DNA of 64,000 nt. Origin: Dreissena polymorpha. Taxonomy: Eukaryota > Mollusca > Bivalvia > Myida > Dreissenidae. The position numbers and the translations under genes were made by a program. Positions 32,985-44,668 of this stretch are shown piece after piece (position 1 is the first letter of the stretch; each line of letters starts with the position of its first letter). Where the stretch lies: NCBI RefSeq assembly GCF_020536995.1, contig NC_068360.1, positions 706,292 to 770,291 on the forward strand, in the 5' to 3' direction. Below the pieces are notes generated by a model that was given only the letters and a program-made list of their open reading frames with translations, was not told where the DNA came from and searched no databases.

Positions 32985-35900
32985 TGAAGGAGGTTAGTGA
33001 AGATGAAAGCAAAGATGAGAGGCGAGCCGTTAGGTAAACCCAACCATCCGGCCCAGGAGGTTAGTGGAGATGGAAGCAAGGATGAGAGGTTTAGAAAGGT
33101 GAGCCGTTAGGTAAACCCAACCATCCGGCCCAAGAGATTAAAGGAGATGGAAGCAAGGATGAGAGGTTTAAAAAGGCAAGCCGTTAGGTAAACCCAACCA
33201 TCCGGCCCAGGTTAGTTGAGATGGAAGCAAGGATGAGAGGTTTAGAAAGGTGAGCCGTTAGGTAAACCCAACCATCCGGCCCAAGAAGTTAGTGGAGATG
33301 GATGCAAGGATGAGAGGTTTAGAAAGGCGAGCCGTTAGGTAAACCCAACCATCCGGCCCCAAGAGGTTAGTGGAGATGGAAGCAAGGATGAGAGGTTAAG
33401 AAAGGTGAGCCGTTAGGTAAACCCAACCATCCGGCCAAGGAGATTAGTGGAGATGGATGCAAGAATGAGAGGTTTAGAAAGGCGAGCCGTTAGGTAAACC
33501 CAACCATCCGGCCCAGGTTAGTTGAGATGGAGCAAGGATGAGAGGTTTAGAAAGGTGAGCGGTTAGGTAAACCCAACCATCCGGCCCAAGAAGTTTGTGG
33601 AGATGGAAGCAAGGAGGTTTAGAAAGGCGAGCCGTTAGGTAAACCCAACCATCCAGCCAAGGAGATTAGTGGAGATGGATGCAAGGATGAGAGGTTTAGA
33701 AAGGCAAACCTATAGGTAAACCCAACCATCCAGCCCAAGAGGTTAGTGGAGATGGAAGCAAGGATGAGAGGTTTAGAAAGGTGAGCCGTTAGGTAAATCC
33801 AACCATCCGGCCCAAGAAGTTAGTGGAGATGGAAGCAAGGAGGTTTAGAAAGGCGAGCCGTTAGGTAAACCCAACCCTCCGGCCAAGGATATTAGTGGAG
33901 ATGGATGCAAGGATGAGAGGTTTAGAAAGGCTAGCCATTAGGTAAACCCAACCATCCGGCCCAGGTTAGTTGAGATGGAAGCAAGGATGAGAGGTTTAGA
34001 AAGGTGAGCCGTTAGGTAAACCCAACCATCCGGCCCAAGAAGTTAGTGGAGATGGAAGCAAGAAGGTTTAGAAAGGCAAGCCGTTAGGTAAACCCAACCA
34101 TCCGGCCAAGGAGATTAGTGGAGATGGATGCAAGGATGAGGTTTAGAAAGGCGAGCCGTTAGGTAAACCCAACCATCCGGCCCAAAAAGTTAGTGGAGAT
34201 GGAAGCAAGGAGGTTTAGAAAGGCGAGCCGTTAGGTAAACCCAAACATCCGGCCAAGGAGATTAGTGGAGATGGATGCAAGAATGAGAGGTTTAGAAAGG
34301 CGAGCCGTTAGGTAAACCCAACCATCCGGCCCAAAAGGTAAGTGGAGATGGAAGCAAGGATGAGAGGTTTAGAAAGGTGAGCCATTAGGTAAACCGAACC
34401 ATCCGACCCAAAAAGTTAGTGGAGATGGAAGCAAGGAGGTTTAGAAAGGCGAGCCGTTAGGTAAACCCAACCCTCCGGCCAAGGATATTAGTGGAGATGG
34501 ATGCAAGAATGAGAGGTTTAGAAAGGCGAGCTGTTAGGTAAACCCAACCATCCGTCCCAGGTTTGTTAGATTGGAAGCAAGGATGAGAGGTTAAGAAAGG
34601 TGAGCCGTTAGGTAAACCCAACCATCCGGCCCAGGTTTGTTAGATTGGAAGCAAGGATGAGAGGTTAAGAAAGGTGAGCCGTTAGGTAAACCCAACCATC
34701 CGGCCCAACAAGTTAGTGGAGATGGAAGCAAGGAGGTTTAGAAAGGCGAGCCGTTAGGTAAACCCAACCATCCGGCCAAGGAGATTAGTGGAGATGGATG
34801 CAAGGATGAGAGGTTTAGAAAGGCGAGCCGTTAGGTAAACCCAACCATCCGGCTTAGGAGATTAGTGGAGATGGATGCAAGAATGAGAGGTTTAGAAAGG
34901 AGCTGTTAGGTAAACCCAACCATCCGGCCCAAGAAGTTAGTGGAGATGGAAGCAAGGAGGTTTAGAAAGGCGAGCCGTTAGGTAAACCCAACCATCCGGC
35001 CAAGGAGATTAGTGGAGATGGATGCAAAAATGAGAGGTTTAGAAAGGCGAGCTGTTAGGTAAACCCAACCATCCGGCCCAGGTTTGTTAGATTGGAAGCA
35101 AGGATGAGAGGTTTACAAAGGTGAGCTGTTAGGTAAACCCAACCATCTGGCCCAAGAAGTTAGTGGAGATGGAAGCAAGGAGGTTTAGAAAGGCGAGCCG
35201 TTCCGTAAACCCAACCATCCGGCCAAGGAGATTAGTGGAGATGGATGCAAGGATGACAGGTTTAAAAAGGCGAGCCATTAGGTAAACACAACCATCCAGC
35301 CCAGGTTAGTAGCGATGGAAGCAAGGATGAGAGGTTTAGAAAGGTGAGCCGTTAGGTAAACCCAACCATCCGGCCCAAGAAGTTAGTGGAGATGGAAGCA
35401 AGGAGGTTTAGAAAGGCAAGCCGTTAGGTAAACCCAACCATCCGGCCAAGGAGATTAGAAGAGATGGATGCAAGGATGACAGGTTTAGAAAGGCGAGCCG
35501 TTAGGTAAACACAACCATCCAGCCCAGGTTAGTTGAGATGGAAGCAAGGATGAGAGGTTTAGAAAGGTGAGCCGTTAGGTAAACCCAACCATCCGGCCCA
35601 ACAAGTTAGTGGAGATGGAAGCAAATTAGGTTTAGAAAGGCAAGCCGTTAGGTAAACCCAACCATCCGGCCAAGGACATTAGTGGAGATGGATGCAAGAA
35701 TGAGAGGTTTAGAAAGGCGAGCCGTTAGGTAAACCCAACCATCCGGCCAAGGAGATTAGTGGAGATGGATGCAAGGATGAGAGGTTTAGAAAGGCGAGCC
35801 GTTAGGTAAACCCAACCATCCGGCCCAGGTTTGTTAGATTGAAAGCAAGGATGAGAGGTTTAGAAAGGTGAGCCGTTAGGTAAACCCAACCATCCGGCCC

Positions 35901-37983
35901 AAGAAGTTAGTGGAGATGGAAGCAAGGAGGTTTAGAAAGGCAAGCCGTTAGGTAAACCCAACCATCCGGCCAAGGAGATTAGTGGAGATGGATGCAAGAA
36001 TGAGAGGTTTAGAAAGGCGAGCCGTTAGGTAAACCCAACAATCCGGCCCAAGAAGTTAGTGGAGATGGAAGCAAGGAGGTTTAGAAAGGCGAGCCGTTAG
36101 GTAAACCCAACCATCCGGCCAAGGACATTAGTGGAGATGGATGCAAGGATGAGAGGTTTATAAAGGCGAGCCGTTAGGTAAACCCAACCATCCGGCCCAG
36201 GTTTGTTAGATTGTAAGCAAGGATGAGAGGTTTAGAAAGGTGAGCTGTTAGGTAAACCCAACCATCCGGCCCAAGAAGTTAGTGGAGATGGAAGCAAGGA
36301 GGTTTAAAAAGGCAAACCGTTAGGTAAACCCAACCATCCGGCCAAGGAGATTAGTGGAGATGGATGCAAGAATGAGAGGTTTAGAAAGGCGAGCCGTTAG
36401 GTAAACCCAACCATCCGGCCCAGGTTAGTTGAGATGGAGCAAGGATGACAAGTTTAGAAAGGTGAGCTGTTAGGTAAACCCAACCATCCGGCCCAAGAAG
36501 TTAGTGGAGATGGAAGCAAGGAGGTTTAAAAAGGCAAGCCGTTAGGTAAACCCAACCATCCGGCCAAGGAGATTAGTGGAGATGGATGCAAGAATGAGAG
36601 GTTTAGAAAGGCGAGCCGTTAGGTAAACCCAACCATCCGGCCCAGGTTAGTTGAGATGGAGCAAGGATTACAAGTTTAGAAAGGTGAGCCGTTAGGTAAA
36701 CCCAACCATCCGGCCCAAGAAGTTAGTGGAGATGGAAGCAATGAGGTTTAGAAAGGCGAGCCGTTAGGTAAACCCAACCATCCGGCCAAGGAGATTAGTG
36801 GAGATGGATGCAAGGATGAGAGGTTTAGAAAGGCGAGCCGTTAGGTAAACCCAACCATCCGGCCCAGGTTTGTTAGATTGGAAGCAAGGATGAGAGGTTT
36901 AGAAAGGTGAGCCGTTAGGTAAACCCAACCATCCGGCCCAAGAAGTTAGTGGAGATGGAAGCAAGGAGGTTTAAAAAGGCAAGCCGTTAGGTAAACCCAA
37001 CCATCCGGCCAAGGAGATTAGTGGAGATGGATGCAAGAATGAGAGGTTTAGAAAGGCGAGCCGTTAGGTAAACCCAACCATCCGGCCCAAGAAGTTAGTG
37101 GAGATGGAAGCAAGGAGGTTTAGAAAGGCGAGCCGTTAGGTAAACCCAACCATCCGGGCAAGGAGATTAGTGGAGATGGATGCAAGAATGAGAGGTTTAG
37201 AAAGGCGAGCAGTTAGGTAAACCCAACCATCCGGCCCAGGTTTGTTAGATTGGAAGCAAGGATGAGAGGTTTAGAAAGGCAAGCCGTTAGGTAAACCCAA
37301 CCATCTGGCCCAAGAAGTTAGTGGAGATGGAAGCAAGGAGGTGTAGAAAGACAAGCCGTTAGGTAAACCCAACCATCCGGCCAAGGAGATTAGTGGAGAT
37401 GGATGCAAGGATGAGAGGTTTAGAAAGGCGAGCTGTTAGGTAAACCCAACCATCCGGCCCAGGTTTGTTAGATTGGAAGCAAGGATGAGAGGTTTAGAAA
37501 AGTGAGCCGTTAGGTAAACCCAACCATCCGGCCCAAGAAGTTAGTGGAGATGGAAGCAAGGAGGTTTAGAAAGGCAAGCCGTTAGGTAAACCCAACCATC
37601 CGGCCAAGGAGATTAGTGGAGATGGATGCAAGAATGAGAGGTTTAGAAAGGCGAGCCGTTAGGTAAACCCAACCATCCGGCCCAGGTTAGTTGAGATGGA
37701 GCAATGATGACAGGTTTAGAAAGGTGAGCCGTTAGGTAAACCCAACCATCCGGCCCAAGAAGTTAGTGGAAATGGAAGCAAGGAGGTTAAGAAAGGCAAG
37801 CCGTTAGGTAAACCCAACCATCCGGCCAAGGAGATTAGTGGAGATGGATGCAAGGATGAGAGGTTTAGAAAGGCCAGCCGTTAGGTAAACCCAACCATCC
37901 GGCCCAGGAGGTTATTGGAGATGGAAGAAAGGATGACAGGTTTAGAAAAGGGAGCCGTTACGTAAACCCAACCATCTGGCCCA
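32985..37983 (+). repeat. Satellite type 1: 72-77-bp monomers in a trimeric higher-order repeat of about 222 bp
   Basis: About 5 kb of tandem monomers share GTTAGGTAAACCCAACCATC followed by CGGCC. Three monomer types alternate. B starts GGCCAAGGAGATTAGTGGAG (about 77 bp). C starts GGCCCAGGTTAGTTGAGATG (about 73 bp). A starts GGCCCAAGAAGTTAGTGGAG and lacks a short ATGAGA segment (about 72 bp). The B-C-A order recurs for most of the array, with occasional skipped or doubled monomers. Length divided by monomer size gives roughly 65-70 monomers; they were not counted individually. Monomers contain stops in most frames. Confidence 0.95.
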
Positions 37984-38835
37984 TGATTCCAACCACTTCT
38001 TTAAAGTACAAACAAAAATATGGCTACAGAGTTATGAAACATGCACAGAATATAGGCACTTGCAAACTGCAGAATACGACAATTTACAGATACCAAAACA
38101 AAACCAACAAGGGCTGTTTGTAAAACATGCATGCCCCCCATATGGGCTGTCCGTTGTAGTGGGAGCCATTGTGTAAATAAGTTTTTTGTCACTGTGACCT
38201 TGACCTTTGACCTAGTGACCTGAAAATCAATAGGGGTCATCTGCGAGTCATGATCAATCTACCTATGAAGATTCATGATCCTAGGCGTATGCGTTCTTGA
38301 GTTATCAACCGAAAACAATTTTACTATTTCGGGTCACCATGACCTTGACCTTTGACCTAGTGACCTCAAAATCAATAGGGGTCATCTGCGAGTCATGATC
38401 AATCTACCCATGAAGTTTCATGATCCTAGGCGTATGCGTTCTTTAGTTATCATCCGGAAACCATTTTACTATTTCGGGTCACCGTGACCTTGACCTTTGA
38501 CCTAATGACCTCAAAATCAATAGGGGTCATCTGCGAGTCATGATCAATCTACCCATGAAGTTTCATGATCATAGGCGTATGCGTTCTTGAGTTATCATCC
38601 GGAAACCATTTAACTATTTCGGGTCACCGTTACCTTGACCTTTGACCTAGTGACCTCAAAATCAATAGGGGTCATCTGCGAGTCATGATCAATGTACCTA
38701 TGAAGTTTCATGATCCTATGCCCAAGCGTTAGAGTTATCATCTGACAACCACCTGGTGGACGGACCGACCGACAGACCGACATGAGCAAAGCAATATACC
38801 CCCTCTTCTTCGAAGGGGGACATAAAAATTCCAAA
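37984..38835 (+). mobile_element. Pearl-like element A: left flank, four 145-bp units, ACRG tail, hairpin
   Basis: After about 200 bp of unique left flank, ACCTTGACCTTTGACC recurs at 38197, 38342, 38487 and 38632, an exact 145-bp period. A GACCGACAGACCGAC microsatellite (about 38760-38782) and a terminal hairpin CCCCCT...AAGGGGG (38799-38819) follow. This order matches bivalve pearl-type elements: flank, about 150-bp core repeats, ACRG microsatellite, short tail. Confidence 0.8.
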
Positions 38836-39174
38836 TGTTGATGGGGCTTTACAATCTGCTGATGACTCACTGCTTCAACACTATGACTTGTTATTTATAT
38901 TTGCAACATCACAATTATCAAATCACGTGAGATACAAAGTAAAATACACATTATTGTTAATACAATAAATCCTAACCTTTATTTAGTAATATTAACTTAA
39001 TATATAACAATGAACAAATGATCAGCTCTAAAATATGCCTGCTTACACTCAAGACTTCCCAGAACACAATAAATCTATCTTAAAAATAGAGGGAAAGTGT
39101 CACTTGAATAAACTGGTTTAAACTCAGTCAAGTGTTACAACTGGTCAGTGTGTGAGACATCTGTCTCAGTGTGT

Positions 39175-39417
39175 TATTTTGCTGTCTGTAGGTATCGGTT
39201 TCCATGTTTATTCTCGCACAGCTTCTGAAATTCTCAAAGTATATTAGTACCAATGATAATTGGTGTTGTTTCTAAAAAAATGTTGTATCAGGTGAAATAA
39301 GAAATAAAGCTGGTTGCTGTTCAGTATCTTGGACACCATCTGTTGTATCTAGTTCAACTTCAATGTAACCAGAGTATGGCAATCTAGAACCACTGGCACA
39401 TTCAATGTTCATAATGT
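39175..39417 (-). mobile_element. Retropepsin-like fossil fragment, segment copy 1
   Basis: The minus strand shows the C-terminal half of an LTR-element-type aspartic protease: a short YSGYIEVE strand block followed by the IIIGTNIL block typical of retropepsin-like domains. It begins just after an acceptor-like TTTTAACTGTTTCAG. It is partial and broken; the catalytic DTG part was not found. Old copy; family Ty3/gypsy-like by motif, not certain. Confidence 0.6.
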
Positions 39418-40767
39418 CTGAAACAGTTAAAAGATTAATGTTGATCATAAATTCACAAATTCTACTTGCAAACAGCTTAAATACACATAAACACTTCTAT
39501 CTAATTAATCTTACTCACTTAAAACTATCAGTGCATTCACTGAAATAATTAAAACATTTAACCTTTGAGATTAATTAAAATAAAATTTAAATGAGAATTC
39601 AAACATAAATCTGAAAAAAAATCATTATTAGTTCATCATCTATATCAATACACAATGTACTCAGGATATGCAAAGAGTTTTACTTAATTAATGCACTTAA
39701 GTTCTATTAAATAATGCACTGAGTTTTATTGTATTAATGCACTAATTTCAATTAATTAATGCACTATGTTTTATTTAACTAATGCACTAACTTCAATTTA
39801 ATAATAAGTTTCACTTAGTTAATACACTTTGTTTCACTTAACTAATGCACTAAGTTCACTTAAATTATGTACCAAGTTCACTTAAATAATGTACTAAGTT
39901 CACTTAAATAAATCACTTAGTTCACTTAAATAATGCACTAAGTTCACTTAAATAATGCACTAAGTTCACTTAAATAATGTACTAAGCTTCACTAAATTTT
40001 AACTTTACTGAAGTTAACAAGTATCTACTACAATGTATGCAAATGTAGAAATCAATACACACACAAAAAACACAATTGTTAATCAAAGGTATTAACTGCT
40101 ACCAAATTGTTCAAATTAAACAACAAGTCAAAATAAGTGACACTGCTTTCAAATTAATTGATATCAACTCAATCAATTTGAAATTATCAATTAACGAGTA
40201 ACTAAAATAAAATGAATATTTAATTCAGAAAACAATTCAAATGCAAAAGTTCAGATATGTGAACTTGACCGCACACAACTACAATATGTATTTTTAACAA
40301 CTATCATGTAACACATAGTCTTAATACTAATTGTTCTAATTAATTCTATTTACTAACATTAAAATACTGATTTAACTATTATTAATTTCTACTTGCTTTC
40401 AATATCAATGCAATCTGAAAATTGTTTAATTAAATTATTTAATTAGTTTTATTAAAATTAACCTTAATTACTACAAGTCAATGTCAAGATAAATCAGTTA
40501 AATATCATTTCCATCTTAAGAGACACAATCTTATAGTAATTAAATTATTTATAATATTTTTGTTTTTGTTTGTACTGTCTAACTCATAAAGTATCATACT
40601 TCAACTAAATAGCATTATCATATGCAATAATTGTTCAAGTATTCCTGTTTAAAGAAGAACTAAAGATTTAATTTCAATGCAAACTAACTTCTCTTATCCA
40701 ATTTCTTCTTTATTATGTCCCATCAGAACATGTGCTTTGAAGCTTAATTCTCCCAACTTAAGAAATA

Positions 40768-41418
40768 CCGTAATTACTCTATGTTTTCGGACACTTAAAA
40801 ATAATTATTTTCTTTCGTGTCCGAAAATTTAGATACGAAAAATATTTAAAAATTACGAGTGTCCGAAAATTTTGAAACATACATGTTATGGTAGTTTGTC
40901 AATTATTGTAATGAAATAAAACCAATTATAAATGTGCAATAACTTTATTGTGTTGTACTCTCCTTTACCTGCTGCAAATCAAGTACAACTTCACTTATTT
41001 ACAATCGCTTACCTGAAATGGTTTGTAAAAAACGTCATAAAAACAACCATACTGCTTCCTGAATACTATAAAATTTCAAGCGCTGTTGGGTGAAACCATC
41101 GTTTATTTAACGGGTATACATTGTAATCTACCCAATAACGCAATTGTAATGGTCCATTGCCCTCAGGGCATTCTATGCCAGGTTTTATTATGTTAAACCG
41201 GTTGTAAAACTCCATGATCGAAGGGTCCCAGATAAGCGAAAACAGGGCAAAAATCTAGTAAACTAGTGCTCTTAAATATACTGTCCAAAACATTGGAGTG
41301 ATTAATTATGGACGAAAATCCGTATGTCCGAAAATATAGAGTCACGAAAAATAATAATTTTGGCTAAAAAAGAGGGTGTCCGAAAACTTAGAGTGTCCGA
41401 AAACTTAGAGTAATTACG
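40768..41418. mobile_element. 651-bp MITE with 27-bp TIRs and TA target duplication (Tc1/mariner-like)
   Basis: The ends CCGTAATTACTCTA... and their reverse complement match with one mismatch across about 27 bp, through TTTTCGGACAC. TA flanks both sides (40766-40767 and 41419-41420). Segment copies 2-5 carry the uninterrupted site AAGAAATAGGTCAATGG, so insertion and TA duplication are directly visible. TTTTCGGACAC-like motifs recur subterminally. No transposase. Confidence 0.95.
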
Positions 41419-41837
41419 GTAGGTCAATGGTCAGTTGATTTAGTCAACCAATGATACAAGACACTCCAGACCAGTGTCAAATGATGTCACTATGGGGAAT
41501 ACCTCTATAGCCAATCAAATGAGAGTTCAAAATAAAGAACAATCTGTGTCAAGTAATGATCAATGATGCATGAGCTTGTCAAAATATTTACATGAAAATG
41601 TGTAACGAAGTGCATTCATACATGTATTTACATTATACTGGTACTTCAGTCTTCAGTGATTACTGTTTGAATTATGCTCTGTACACTAAAAGTACAAACT
41701 GGTTTAATTACAGTATTAAAGATACCAAAGACCTGTATTCAAGGTTGCAATGTACTAAACAAGCTAAAAGAATGAAAATAAATGCATATTTAGTAGTTTA
41801 AGACATTTAGTGTAAGAAACATCACCAGGGTTTGCAA

Positions 41838-42071
41838 AATGGTAGAACCAACCATCTGGCCCCCTTTGGAGGAGATAAGGCAGAAACAGGCAGAAAAGTG
41901 TAAGACAAGACGGACCTATGGTAGAATCAACCATCTGGCCTGCTTGGGAGGGAGAGAAGGCAGAAACAGGGAGAAGAGTGTAAGACAAGACAGACCTATG
42001 GTAGAACCAACCATCTGGCCCGCTTGGGAGGAGAGAAGGCAGAAACAGGAATGAGAGAGGAAGACAAGACG
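41838..42071 (+). repeat. Satellite type 2, short array of about three monomers
   Basis: Monomers of 79-81 bp begin ATGGTAGAACCAACCATCTG, then GCCYGCTTGGGAGG and GGCAGAAACAGGGAGAAGAG. At 42072 the array passes directly into type 1 monomers, within the shared GGTA..CCAACCATC box. Confidence 0.9.
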
Positions 42072-43980
42072 GACCTATGGTAAACCCAACCATCCGGCCC
42101 AGGTTAGTTGAGATGGAGCAAGGATGACAGGTTTAGAAAGGTGAGCCGTTTGGTAAACCCAACCATCCGGCCCAGGTTAGTTGAGATGGAGCGAGGATGA
42201 CAGGTTTAGAAAGGTGAGCCGTTAGGTAAACCCAACCATCTGGCCCAAGAAGTTAGTGGAGATGGAAGCAAGGAGGTTTAGAAAGGCGAGCCGTTAGGTA
42301 AACCCAACCATCCGGCCAAGGAGATTAGTGGAGATGGATGCAAGGATGAGAGGTTTAGAAAGGCGAGCCATTAGGTAAACCCAACCATCCGGCCCAGGTT
42401 AGTTGAGATGGAAGCAAGGATGAAAGGTTTAGAAAGGTGAGCCGTTAGGTAAACCCAACCATCCGGCCCAAGAAGTTAGTGGAGATGGAAGCAAGGAGGT
42501 TTAGAAAGGCAAGCCGTTAGGTAAACCCAACCATCCGGCCAAGGAGATTAGTGGAGATGGATGCAAGAATGAGAGGTTTAGAAAGGTGAGCCGTTAGGTA
42601 AACCCAACCATCCGGCCCAAGAAGTTAGTGGAGATGGAAGCAAGAAGGTTTAGAAAGGCAAGCCGTTAGGTAAACCCAACCATCCGGCCAAGGAGATTAG
42701 TGGAGATGGATGCAAGAATGAGAGGTTTAGAAAGGCGAGCCGTTAGGTAAACCCAACCATCCGGCCCAAGAGGTAAGTGGAGATGGAAGCAAGGATGAGA
42801 GGTTTAGAAAGGTGAGCCGTTAGGTAAACCCAACCATCCGGCCCAAGAAGTTAGTGGAGATGGAAGCAAGGAGGTTAAGAAAGGCGAGCCGTTAGGTAAA
42901 CCCAACCATCCGGCCAAGGAGATTAGTGGAGATGGATGCAAGAATGAGAGGTTTAGAAAGGCGAGCCGTTAGGTAAACCCAACCATCCAGCCCAGGATAG
43001 TTGAGATGGAGCAAGGATGAGAGGTTTAGAAAGGTGAGCCGTAAGGTAAACCCAACCATCCAGCCCAAGAGATTAAAGGAGATTTAAGGAGATGGAAGCA
43101 AGGATGAGAGGTTTAAAAAGGCGAGCCGTTAGGTAAACCCAACCATCCGGCCCAGGTTAGTTGAGATGGAATCAAGGATGAGAGGTTTAGAAAGGTGAGC
43201 CGTTAGGTAAACCCAACCATTCGGCCCAAGAAGTTAGTGGAGATGGAAGCAAGGAGGTTTAGAAAGGCGAGCCGTTAGGTAAACCCAACCATCCGGCCAA
43301 GGAGATTAGTGGAGATGGATGCAAGGATGAGAGGTTTACAAAGGCGAGCCGTTAGGTAAACCCAACCATCCGGCCCAAGAGGTAAGTGGAGATGGAAGCA
43401 AGGATGAGAGGTTTAGAAAGGTGAGCTGTTAGGTAAACCCAACCATCCGGCCCAAGAGATTCAAGGAGATGGAAGCAATGATGAGAGGTTTAAAAAGGCG
43501 AGCCGTTAGGTAAACCCAACCATCCGGCCCAGGTTAGTTGAGATGGAAGCAAGGATGAGAGGTTTAGAAAAGTGAGCCGTTAGGTAAACCCAACCATCCG
43601 GCCCAAGAAGTTAGTGGAGATGGAAGTAAGGAGGTTTAGAAAGGCGAGCCGTTAGGTAAACCCAACCATCCGGCCAAGGAGATTAGTGGAGATGGATGCA
43701 AGGATGAGAGGTTTAGAAAGGCGAGCCGTTAGGTAAACCCAACCATCCGGCCCAAGAAGTTAGTGGATATGGAAGCAAGGAGGTTTAGAAAGGCGAGCCA
43801 TTAGGTAAACCCAACCATCCGGCCAAGGAGATTAGTGGAGATGGATGCAAGGATGAGAGGTTTAGAAAGGCCAGCCGTTAGGTAAACCCAACCATCCGGC
43901 CCAGGAGGTTAGTGGAGATGGAAGAAAGGATGACAGGTTTAGAAAAGGGAGCCGTTACGTAAACCCAACCATCTGGCCCA
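42072..43980 (+). repeat. Satellite type 1, second array
   Basis: About 1.9 kb of the same 72-77-bp monomers and B-C-A order as 32985-37983, ending at the same junction (CCATCTGGCCCATGATTCC) with the pearl-like element. Both arrays therefore belong to the repeated segment. Confidence 0.95.
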
Positions 43981-44668
43981 TGATTCCAACCACTTCTTTA
44001 AAGTACAAACAAAAATATGGCCACAGTTATGAAACATGCACAGAATATAGGCACTTGCAAACTGCAGAATACGAGAATTTACAGATACCAAAACAAAACC
44101 AACAAGGGTTGTTTGTAAAACATGCATGCCCCCCATATGGGCTGTCCGTTGTAGTGGCAGCCATTGTGTAAATACGTTTTTTGTCACTGTGACCTTGACC
44201 TTTGACCTAGTGACCTGAAAATCAATAGGGGTCATCTGCGAGTCACGATCAATGTACCTATGAAGTGTCATGATCCTAAGCAAAAGCGTTCTTGAGTTAT
44301 CATCCGAAAAACAATTTACTATTTCGGGTCAACGTGACCTTGACCTTTGACCTTGTGACCTCAAAATCAATAGGGGTCATCTGCGAGTCATGATCAATCT
44401 ACCCATGAAGTTTCATGATCATAGGCGTATGCGTTCTTGAGTTATCATCCGGAAACCATTTAACTATTTCGGGTCACCGTGACCTTGACCTTTGACCTAG
44501 TGACCTCAAAATCAATAGGGGTCATCTGCGAGTCATGATCAATGTACCTATGAAGTTTCATGATCCTATGCCCAAGCGTTCGAGTTATCATCTGACAACC
44601 ACCTGGTGGACGGACCGACAGACCGACATGAGCAAAGCAATATACCCCCTCTTCTTCGAAGGGGGACA
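43981..44668 (+). mobile_element. Pearl-like element B, three 145-bp units
   Basis: Near-identical to 37984-38835 but one core unit shorter: ACCTTGACCTTTGACC at 44192, 44337 and 44482. Same GACC/GACAG tail and terminal hairpin. Confidence 0.85.

Larger units (their letters stand above)
38836..41837. repeat. Tandem segment copy 1
   Basis: First of five copies of one segment: a retropepsin-like fragment (minus), an AT-rich middle with a roughly 22-bp minisatellite (TAATGCACTAAGTTCACTTA, about 39670-39980), then a right part ending CACCAGGGTTTGCAAAATGG. It is the only copy with the 651-bp MITE at 40768-41418. Distance from its anchor (39399) to that of copy 2 is 5844 bp. Confidence 0.95.

Noticed and set aside
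32985-37983. CRISPR-like regular repeat array
   Set aside because: Units are contiguous satellite monomers with no unique spacers, in a eukaryotic context.
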